Under the pieces are notes generated by a model. The model made no database searches. It had not been told where the DNA came from and saw nothing but the letters and a program-made list of their open reading frames with translations. The position numbers were made by a program, and so were the translations under genes. Positions 6,734-13,132 of a stretch of DNA of 18,983 bases are shown here, piece after piece (the first letter of the stretch is position 1; the number at the start of each line of letters is the position of its first letter). Source of the DNA: Selenomonas sp. (GTDB lineage: Bacteria; Bacillota_C; Negativicutes; Selenomonadales; Selenomonadaceae). The DNA is taken from positions 1 through 18,983 of the forward strand of contig NZ_JAILPX010000104.1 in NCBI RefSeq assembly GCF_024699275.1, read 5' to 3'.

Positions 6734-7306
6734 ATGTTGTTGGGACGTGAGGGATTTGAACAGTTGTTGGGCTTTCATGCAGCACCTATGTTGATGGGGC
6801 TAAAGTCAGCCAGTTTGTTGTCCTTTCAAAAAAGTCGCTTTGAAGATTTTGAAGGGCTGCTGGCTGGCTATATGCAGTGTTTTAATTGTAAAGGCATATC
6901 GATTTTTCGCTTGTCAGAAGGGGAGGAATATGTACTGCTGTTGTTTTATCGCCAGCGGGCGCTGCTGAAGGATTTAGCGCATCCATTAGCGAAGCAAATA
7001 CTTGACCGGTTAGGATATCGTGGGGATGATACCTTGATGGGTATGCTGGAGTATCTGAAATTGCGGATGCAGCTAAAAAAGTCCTTCCCCCATGAAGTTG
7101 GCTTGTTTCTGGGTTATCCGCCCGAGGATGTGGAGGGGTTCATCGAGCATAAAGGTCAGGACTTTGCCTATAGCGGGTATTGGAAGGTTTATGCAAATGA
7201 GCGGGAAACCAGAGCACTCTTTGATTTATATGCCGATTGTACCCATGATTTTTGTTTGCGGCTGGAGGCGGGGGCAAAGCTCCCGGATTTAGTTGAAGCC
7301 GTGTGA
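6734..7306 (+). CDS. DUF3793 family protein
   Basis: Cytoplasmic protein of about 190 residues matching the DUF3793 family by its C-terminal signature HEVGLFLGYPPEDVEGFIEH followed by YSGYWKVYAN and LFDLY. No enzymatic function is established for the family. The open frame extends back to 6596, but that extension contains the promoter and both Fur-like boxes, so it is not coding. GAGGTGAT (6728-6735) is the ribosome site. The ATG at 6734 overlaps it, so the TTG at 6737 or 6740 could be the true start. It is followed one base after its stop by the ribosome site of a flavodoxin gene. The Fur sites imply expression under iron limitation, which fits a role in iron-sparing metabolism (inference). 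Confidence 0.85.
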   Translation: MLLGREGFEQLLGFHAAPMLMGLKSASLLSFQKSRFEDFEGLLAGYMQCFNCKGISIFRLSEGEEYVLLLFYRQRALLKDLAHPLAKQILDRLGYRGDDTLMGMLEYLKLRMQLKKSFPHEVGLFLGYPPEDVEGFIEHKGQDFAYSGYWKVYANERETRALFDLYADCTHDFCLRLEAGAKLPDLVEAV

Positions 7307-7321
7307 TAAGGAGGATTTGCG

Positions 7322-7753
7322 ATGCGTAAAGTAGCGATTGTCTATTGGTCTGGTACGGGAAATACGGAAGCTATGGCGAAAGCCATCGAAGAAGGGGCTA
7401 AGACTGCGGGGGCTGATGTGAGCCTGTTGGAAGTGGAATCCTTTAAGGCGGCTTCTGCACCGGATTATGATGGATTGATTTTCGGTTGTCCGGCCATGGG
7501 GGATGAAGTCCTGGAGGAGGGCAGTTTCGAACCTGTGTTCACCGATGCAGAAAAACATCTTTCTGGCAAACCGGTAGCCCTATTCGGGTCTTATGGCTGG
7601 GGCGGTGGTGCCTGGATGGAATCCTGGGCAGAACGTACCCGTGATGATGGTGCGAAGCTCTTCTCAGATGGGCTGATTGTGGAAAATGCTCCTGGGGATG
7701 CAGAACTAGCAGATTGCCGTAAATTGGGTGAGGAATTTGTGAATTCCCTGTAA
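7322..7753 (+). CDS. Flavodoxin
   Basis: Short-chain flavodoxin of 143 residues, an FMN electron carrier that replaces ferredoxin when iron is scarce. The FMN phosphate loop WSGTGNTE (9-16) is intact. FGCPAMGDEVLEE supplies the first isoalloxazine loop and GSYGWGGGAWM the second. The ATG follows AAGGAGG (7308-7314) by 7 bases. It is cotranscribed with the DUF3793 gene behind the Fur-type promoter. Flavodoxin derepression by loss of Fur-Fe is well known in other bacteria, so the context supports the same control here. Confidence 0.95.
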   Translation: MRKVAIVYWSGTGNTEAMAKAIEEGAKTAGADVSLLEVESFKAASAPDYDGLIFGCPAMGDEVLEEGSFEPVFTDAEKHLSGKPVALFGSYGWGGGAWMESWAERTRDDGAKLFSDGLIVENAPGDAELADCRKLGEEFVNSL

Positions 7754-7764
7754 ATTCATAACGT

Positions 7765-7807
7765 AAAAGGCCACTGTGCAATGGAAATCTGCACAGTGGC
7801 TTTTTTT
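7765..7807. terminator. Bidirectional terminator between flavodoxin and the FtsA-like gene
   Basis: A perfect 11-bp stem GCCACTGTGCA (7770-7780)/TGCACAGTGGC (7790-7800) has a 9-base loop. Seven T follow on the plus strand (7801-7807) and AAAAG precedes (7765-7769), giving a shorter T-run on the minus strand. The minus-strand stop codon (7806-7808) lies at its edge, so the convergent genes share it. Confidence 0.92.
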
Positions 7808-10361
7808 AATCCCGACGTATAAAGTCGGCGATGGATTTTCGGATGGGTTTTTCTGTGGCAGCAGATGCATGGCTTTGACCGATAGCCTCTGCCAGACCGG
7901 GGATATGTTTGCTGGGTTCAGCATGATACATGGGAGTAGAATCTGCAGGGGGCGGTGTCAGCGGAGTGGCAGCTGGCGCTGTCGGTGCTGACTGGGGCGC
8001 AACACCTGCAGTTTCGCCCAAGGATGTGGCAGAAAGAGATGGGGTTATGGGGACATCCCGACTGGTCAGCTTGACTTCAAGGGTATCGCCATTTTTAACC
8101 GGGTCGGTGAAATCCACAGGTTGTCCGTTGACCAAAATGGTGAAATTAACCCGGCTGGTGGCAGCGGGCGGCTGGAAGTTTACGGCCAGCAGGGCATCAC
8201 TGACTGTGGTCGTTATGCGTTCGCTGGTATGGTAGGTGACGTCACAGCCATCATCGATAATGGTACCGGGGCTGGCCGTGCGGCCATTGACCATGAGCTC
8301 CACATTGGCAGAAGGAATGAAGAATTCCCGGTCTTCATAATAAATCATAACATTGGTATCCGCATTCTTGATGTTCAGGATATCGCCCAGCTTGGGGTCT
8401 TCATCGGCCATGTATTCTACGTGGTCGCCCTCGTGGATGGGCATGGAAATGCTAGCCGGAGCATCGTTCAAAAGGATTTCCGGGGTACAGCTGTAAGTGG
8501 TTTCCTTGCCATTCAACGTATAGTGAATCTTACGTCCGGTGGGAGGATAACCTGCAGCCAGCAGTGCTTCGCCCAAGCTCTTGAATTCACGGCTCTCAAT
8601 TACATCACCATCGGCCAGGAGCTGGTCAGCTTCGGCTTCTTTGCCGTTCACGGTAACCCGCTGGCGGATGTGTTTTTCCCGACCATTGATGTAAATGGTA
8701 TATTCCTGTCCGGCGGTTACCAGATCGCCTAACTGCACGGTGGGGGTGGTGCCGTTTTCGCCGGGGATAACGGTGATACGGGACCCATCATGAATTACGG
8801 TATCCAAAGTAGCCTCCTCTTCACCAAGCATGATCTTGGCGAAGGTGCCTAAGGTTCCAGGGAAGAATTTTTTCTCTGTGCCGATATTGACCATCAGGCC
8901 TAGTCCGGGATGGCCATTATACTTGCGCATATTGATGCCGGCGTTTAAGAGGGCATCGGATACGGTGAGCTCACGGAAGTTGAACAGGCTGTATTCCTCA
9001 TCATTGACATAGACGGAGAGGAAGTGTAGGGTGTTGAGGGAGGCAATTTTGAGAATACCCAGTGGTGTTACGGCGTCAGGATAGTGGAGTTCTTCGGGAA
9101 TATCCACGATGCCGTCTACCATGTCAGGTTTGCGGACAGCAACGCGACCTTCCGGCATGCCCAGGGCATCGGCAACAAATTTTGCCAGGCAGGGGGTTTG
9201 GGAGCCGCCACCTACCAGCATGACCGCTTGCGGTGTATCGCCATTGAGTTCAAAAATCTGTTTGGCGATGGCATTGGCGAGATTTTCGATATTGGGCATT
9301 ACAGGGTCAAGGATTTCCGCGGCGGATAGGGTATATTCCGTACCCAAGATATCGGTAAAGTGAACTTCTTCTCCGTTGGCAGCCTGCCGCTTGATGCGTT
9401 CGGCAATGTTGAAGTCCAACAGGAAACGCTGGCTGATGGCCTCGGTCACTTCATCGCCTGCCAGCGGAACCATGCCATAGGCTGTAACCGAGCCGTTTTT
9501 GGTGATGGCCACGTCGGAGGTGCCGGCACCGATATCCACCAGCACCAGATTCAGATGGCGCATGGTAGGCGGAATCAGTACGTTGATGGCAGCAATCGGC
9601 TCCAAAGTCAGAGCACGCATTTCCAGATTGGTGGCGTGCAGAGCACTTTGCATGGAATCGATAACCTGACGGGGCAGGAAGGTGGCAATGACCACAGCCT
9701 TTGCTTTTTTGCCGCGCTGGCCAATCAGCATCTTCAACTGGATGTCATCCAAAACATAGCGGATGGTGCTGTAGCCTACGCAATAGTAGCGGCTGGGATC
9801 GTCTACTGTATGACTTTCCGCCAGTGCCGCCTGAGCTGCCTGGACTCCGGCAAAATCCAGATTGCGCTGCTGTTCAGCTGTAATCAGGCCGTTTACTTCC
9901 ATTTCGGCTTCGGCTGTCATGGTGTAGAGGGCGCGGCCTGCAGCAGCTACAGCTGCAGTTTTGATGGGACCGGTCTTTTCAATCAGGGAATTCTTGACTT
10001 TTTCCACAATGGCCGCCACCTGTGGCACGTCGTGAATCTGGCCGTCCAGCATAGCCCGTGTCTTGTGTTCCAGTCTGTCTGTGGCGATAACATGCAGATT
10101 TTCATCATCGCCCTCTTCTGCTACGATGCCGATGACGCTGCGGGTACCGATGTCCAAAGCGAAAATCCGTTCGTGCTCCTTGACAGCTTTTGGGGGAGGT
10201 GTTTTAATGACATTGATAGCCTCCACTATCTCAGGGCGCAATTCTTCCTCTGCGGCTTCAACGGGTACTGCTTTTTTAGCGGTATGGGATGCCGTCTTTT
10301 TGGGAGTGGCGGCTTTTTTCGCTGGTTTTATATCAGTGGTGTTTTTCTTGATTGTTGGCAT
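7806..10361 (-). CDS. Long FtsA-like actin-fold ATPase with modular C-terminal tail
   Basis: 851-residue protein, about twice the length of ordinary FtsA. Order of parts: a Lys/Ala/Thr/Pro-rich, probably disordered N-terminus (1-45); an FtsA/PilM-type ATPase with phosphate-1 loop ALDIGTRSV (68-76), an SHS2-like insertion (roughly 88-255), phosphate-2 loop LVDIGAGTSDVAI (274-286), adenosine motif VMLVGGGSQTP (380-390) and YPDAVTPLGIL (427-437); then several small beta-rich modules (about 446-770) carrying VNG/LNG turns and GD or DG turns near strand ends, similar to ubiquitin-like beta-grasp units; then a Pro/Ala/Thr linker (771-812). The last residues KPIRKSIADFIRRD could form an amphipathic helix like the membrane anchor of FtsA. 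The start ATG follows GAGGAG by 5 bases on the minus strand. No ftsZ or other division gene is adjacent, so a role in division is inferred from family only. Confidence 0.85.
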   Translation of the reverse strand: MPTIKKNTTDIKPAKKAATPKKTASHTAKKAVPVEAAEEELRPEIVEAINVIKTPPPKAVKEHERIFALDIGTRSVIGIVAEEGDDENLHVIATDRLEHKTRAMLDGQIHDVPQVAAIVEKVKNSLIEKTGPIKTAAVAAAGRALYTMTAEAEMEVNGLITAEQQRNLDFAGVQAAQAALAESHTVDDPSRYYCVGYSTIRYVLDDIQLKMLIGQRGKKAKAVVIATFLPRQVIDSMQSALHATNLEMRALTLEPIAAINVLIPPTMRHLNLVLVDIGAGTSDVAITKNGSVTAYGMVPLAGDEVTEAISQRFLLDFNIAERIKRQAANGEEVHFTDILGTEYTLSAAEILDPVMPNIENLANAIAKQIFELNGDTPQAVMLVGGGSQTPCLAKFVADALGMPEGRVAVRKPDMVDGIVDIPEELHYPDAVTPLGILKIASLNTLHFLSVYVNDEEYSLFNFRELTVSDALLNAGINMRKYNGHPGLGLMVNIGTEKKFFPGTLGTFAKIMLGEEEATLDTVIHDGSRITVIPGENGTTPTVQLGDLVTAGQEYTIYINGREKHIRQRVTVNGKEAEADQLLADGDVIESREFKSLGEALLAAGYPPTGRKIHYTLNGKETTYSCTPEILLNDAPASISMPIHEGDHVEYMADEDPKLGDILNIKNADTNVMIYYEDREFFIPSANVELMVNGRTASPGTIIDDGCDVTYHTSERITTTVSDALLAVNFQPPAATSRVNFTILVNGQPVDFTDPVKNGDTLEVKLTSRDVPITPSLSATSLGETAGVAPQSAPTAPAATPLTPPPADSTPMYHAEPSKHIPGLAEAIGQSHASAATEKPIRKSIADFIRRD

Positions 10362-10402
10362 AAAAACTCCTCACTATACAGAATATTAAAAGGTTATTTC
10401 TA

Positions 10403-10418
10403 TTATTTCGCGAAATAA
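10403..10418. promoter_or_regulatory. Perfect 16-bp palindrome, candidate operator in the divergent intergenic region
   Basis: TTATTTCGCGAAATAA equals its own reverse complement over all 16 bases. It lies 42 bp upstream of the FtsA-like start and next to the overlapping -10 candidates (plus TATAAT 10423-10428; minus TATACT 10426-10421). I do not recognise a regulator for this site. Confidence 0.6.
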
Positions 10419-10420
10419 AT

Positions 10421-10428
10421 AGTATAAT
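10421..10428. promoter_or_regulatory. Overlapping divergent -10 candidates
   Basis: AGTATAAT offers TATAAT on the plus strand (10423-10428) and TATACT on the minus strand (10426 to 10421). The -35 regions on both sides are poor, so the promoters may need an activator or a different sigma factor. A second TATAAT at 10584-10589, also without a good -35, is nearer the plus-strand gene. Confidence 0.4.
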
Positions 10429-10439
10429 CCTGTTTTTAT

Positions 10440-10617
10440 GAGGAAAATCTTATTAACGAGGCAAGAAAATGTCTCCAACGCATCAGGTGGGGGCACGAAT
10501 ATCAAAACAGGCAGAGAGCATATTTCCCCCTGTTGAAATGCCAGGAGAAGGTTTTGTCTGTGGCGAAGCTGGAATGATGGCGTTATAATTTGCAGTTGCA
10601 GAAGCGAGAGTGATACT
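10440..10617 (+). other. Possibly structured leader before the FakA-like gene
   Basis: About 180 bases without a convincing gene. AACAGG (10506-10511) pairs with CCTGTT (10529-10534), and GCCA (10540-10543) with TGGC (10561-10564). A 32-codon frame from ATG 10438 has no ribosome site. I do not recognise any known riboswitch core here. Confidence 0.3.
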
Positions 10618-11874
10618 ATGACAGGAAATCGTGAAGTAATCACAGGCAGTGATTTTAAGAGAATGGTGTCGGGGGCTTACAGTGAATTTTTACTGGAGTA
10701 CGAGGAGATAAATCGGATGCCAGGCGCCGGCAATATGCCGGGTACCCATGTCCTGCGGACTATGGGCGCAGCCATTATGCCCCTGAAGGATGTAAAGGAT
10801 GACAGCATTGGCGGACTTTCCCGCCGGGTGGCAACAGGTGCTTTATTTGGTGCCCGGGGCAGTGCCGGTGTGGTCTTGGCGCAGATGTTCCGCGGTTTAG
10901 GTAAGGGCCTTCTAGGAAAGCATAATGCTACATCCTCGGAGTTTGGTAAAGCCTTTCAATATGGTATTCTCTATGCCCAGCGGGTAATTCCCGAACAACC
11001 GGAACGGCCGATTATCACTTTAGCGAAAGAAGTGGCCAAGGGAGCCTATCATGCGGTTCGGGCAAATAAGCCGATTTCTGAGATTTTGGAAACGGCTATT
11101 GCCGCCGGGGAGAAGGCCTTGGTGAAAATCGGTGAGGAAGATGCCGGGGCACGGATTATGTTTGCCTTTTTGCAGGGGTGCTTAAAGGGGTTGGATGGTA
11201 ATTTCGTATCGCCGGCAGTAAGCTTGTCCCTGGGGCTGGAAGCCCAGCAGACAGGTCTTCCAGATCCGCGCAATGATATTGTCCGTCCTTACTGTGTATG
11301 CTTCTCCGTGAAGAATGTGCAAGTGGATATGAAGGAATTGGAAGCGCATTTGCGGGAGTTTTCGACGTTTGCTTTGGTGGAACGGGCTGCAACGGGGGTA
11401 GATGTGCATCTGCATACCGACCATCCGGGCAAGGTCATAGAACAGGCAATCGGTTGGGGGCCGCTTAAGGGTATTCATGTGACGAATATGAGTGAACCTC
11501 ATACCCTGACAGCCCATGATGCCATCATGAAGGTAGCGCTCTTAGCGGTGGCAGAAAATCGTGTACAGGCCAAGGAATTACAGGATCAGGGTGTACAGGT
11601 GATCGTAATGGGCAGTGAAACGGAGAGTCCTTCGGTGGCGGAGCTCATCAATGCTGCGCATAGCGATTTGGCTTATGCCTATGTGCTGGTGGCATGGAAT
11701 CGAGATTTTTGGCAGGCTTTCCGCCAGGCGAAGCGGTTGTTAGGGGAGCGGATTGAACTGGTCCTCTGTGAGAACAAGCAGCAGCAGGCAGTGGCCATCC
11801 GCGCATTTGATTCGGGCTTGACGGCGGTTGAAAATGCGATTGTCATGCGGGAGGCAGCTGAGGAAGCCAATTAA
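10618..11874 (+). CDS. FakA/DhaL-like (DAK2-domain) protein lacking the metal-binding aspartates
   Basis: 418-residue relative of FakA (YloV), the fatty-acid kinase that phosphorylates FakB-bound fatty acids; FakA is normally about 550 residues. An N-terminal DhaL-like domain (about 1-200) starts with ITGSDFKRMV and keeps GARGSAGVVLAQMFRG (78-93). A central domain (222-295) has the conserved HLHTDHPGKVIEQA (264-277), and a C-terminal part (305-418) corresponds to the end of FakA. The nucleotide/Mg motif, in FakA NVFPVPDGDTGTNM, here reads NRMPGAGNMPGTHV (32-45): both Asp are gone. The C-terminal GGQTMNPS-like motif is also altered (GSETESPS, 332-339). The fold seems kept but phosphotransfer is unlikely. 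The usual asp23/yloU partner is not adjacent. The ATG at 10618 follows a weak GAGAGTGAT. Confidence 0.85.
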   Translation: MTGNREVITGSDFKRMVSGAYSEFLLEYEEINRMPGAGNMPGTHVLRTMGAAIMPLKDVKDDSIGGLSRRVATGALFGARGSAGVVLAQMFRGLGKGLLGKHNATSSEFGKAFQYGILYAQRVIPEQPERPIITLAKEVAKGAYHAVRANKPISEILETAIAAGEKALVKIGEEDAGARIMFAFLQGCLKGLDGNFVSPAVSLSLGLEAQQTGLPDPRNDIVRPYCVCFSVKNVQVDMKELEAHLREFSTFALVERAATGVDVHLHTDHPGKVIEQAIGWGPLKGIHVTNMSEPHTLTAHDAIMKVALLAVAENRVQAKELQDQGVQVIVMGSETESPSVAELINAAHSDLAYAYVLVAWNRDFWQAFRQAKRLLGERIELVLCENKQQQAVAIRAFDSGLTAVENAIVMREAAEEAN

Positions 11875-12024
11875 AAAGTTTATCGTATATCCAGGCAAGA
11901 GAAGGCCCGGTGGTGGATGATGTTTTCCCCTGTACAGACAGGCTGGTCAAAGACAGTGGCAAGGCATTATCCATTACCGGGTTTATTGGATTATGTTCAG
12001 CGTAATATGAGGAGGAGCTTTTGG

Positions 12025-13020
12025 ATGAGAAAACGGATTCATATATTGGCCATGGGCGGTACTATAGCGGGGGTGGCGGGAGATTGTGCTGCTACCACTG
12101 GATATCGAGCCGGGGCCGTAGGGGTGGAGGAATTATTGGCGGCGGTACCCCAGGTAAATGATATTGCGGAGGTTACAGGGGAACAACTGGCTGCCATTGA
12201 CAGTAAGGATATCACAAGTCAGCAGCAGTTGACCTTGATTAAGCGGGTACGGGAGCTTTTATTGGCCAGTACGGTGGATGGGATTGTCATTACCCATGGC
12301 ACGGATACGTTGGAGGAAAGTGCCTACCTGCTGGATTTGGTACATTTCGCCGATAAACCGGTGGTCATTACCGGAGCTATGCGTCCTGCCACAGCGATTA
12401 GTGCGGATGGCCCGTTGAATATTCTGGATGCTGTCCGGGTAGCTGCGGCAGATACGGCTAGAGACAGAGGCGTACTGGTGGTATTGAATCAGGAAATCCA
12501 TAGTGCACAATTGGCAACCAAGTCATCCACCACTGCAGTTGAAACATTTCAATCGCCTATAGGAGGGGCTGTTGGCGCCGTAAACGATGGTGAGGTTGTG
12601 TTCTATCATGGGGGAGAAATGCATCATCTGCCTAATGCTTTAAACATCAGTGAAATGCTGACCAGTCAAAAAGAACTGCCCTATGTGCCAATTCTTTATG
12701 GGCATGGCGATGATGATGGCCGGCTGGTCAGGTCGGTGGCTGCACAGGGAGCTAAGGCTATTGTTTATGCTGGTATGGGCAATGGCAGTATTCCTGCGCG
12801 TGTGGAACAGGAGTTGGCAGCGGTGCGAAAAAATGGCCTTATCGTGATGCGTGCCAGCACCAGTGCCTGTGGGATGGTGACAAGGGCAGAACTTTCTTAT
12901 GAAGAAGCCGGCTTTCTCAGCAGTGGTGTATTAAATCCTCGTAAGGCACGCCTGTTCCTGCAAGTGGCTTTGCTAAGTGGATTTTCTGTTGCTGAGATGA
13001 GCAAATTTATCGTCGGCTAA
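12025..13020 (+). CDS. L-asparaginase
   Basis: Hydrolyses L-asparagine to aspartate and ammonia. The product has 331 residues from the ATG at 12025, which follows GAGGAGGAG (12009-12017) by 7 bases. The open frame back to 11917 has no supporting ribosome site. All catalytic residues of the type II family can be placed: nucleophile T13 in MGGTIAG (10-16), lid Y27, S60 in AIDSKD, T93-D94 in THGTDTLEE, K166 in LATKSSTT, with GAMRPATAISADGPLN between. No signal peptide is present, so despite type II-like sequence the enzyme is probably cytoplasmic. The 150 bases before it contain a small CCTGT/ACAGG inverted repeat at about 11930-11943 but no clear promoter or terminator, so it may be cotranscribed with the FakA-like gene. 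Confidence 0.93.
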   Translation: MRKRIHILAMGGTIAGVAGDCAATTGYRAGAVGVEELLAAVPQVNDIAEVTGEQLAAIDSKDITSQQQLTLIKRVRELLLASTVDGIVITHGTDTLEESAYLLDLVHFADKPVVITGAMRPATAISADGPLNILDAVRVAAADTARDRGVLVVLNQEIHSAQLATKSSTTAVETFQSPIGGAVGAVNDGEVVFYHGGEMHHLPNALNISEMLTSQKELPYVPILYGHGDDDGRLVRSVAAQGAKAIVYAGMGNGSIPARVEQELAAVRKNGLIVMRASTSACGMVTRAELSYEEAGFLSSGVLNPRKARLFLQVALLSGFSVAEMSKFIVG

Positions 13021-13080
13021 AAAAGGGATAGTTTTTTTGATGGCGAATAATACAAACAAATAGTGTCTGTGTTTTTATCG

Positions 13081-13111
13081 AAATCCCTTGCGTTTTTCCG
13101 TAAGGGATTTT
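13081..13111 (+). terminator. Probable terminator after the asparaginase gene
   Basis: AAATCCCTTGCG (13081-13092) pairs with CGTAAGGGATTT (13099-13110), one pair being G-U, around a 6-base loop. Only four T follow, so termination may be partial. It ends 8 bases before the ribosome site of the next gene and could also influence that gene. Confidence 0.65.
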
Positions 13112-13132
13112 GTGCCACAAGGAGGATGGGCG

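Noticed and set aside
8121..8732. A 203-codon plus-strand frame opposite the FtsA-like tail
   Set aside because: Antisense shadow of the same gene, with no family match and no start signals.
9360..10418. A 352-codon open frame on the plus strand opposite the FtsA-like gene
   Set aside because: It lies antisense to a clear ATPase with all motifs, has an odd Cys/His/Gly-rich composition without any domain, and has no ribosome site. It is a codon-bias shadow.
10386..10643. An 85-codon minus-strand frame in the divergent intergenic region
   Set aside because: It crosses the palindrome and -10 region and overlaps the start of the FakA-like gene; no ribosome site and no family match.
11875..12024. 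A possible riboswitch before the asparaginase gene
   Set aside because: Only a short CCTGT/ACAGG repeat is present and no known aptamer core could be found.
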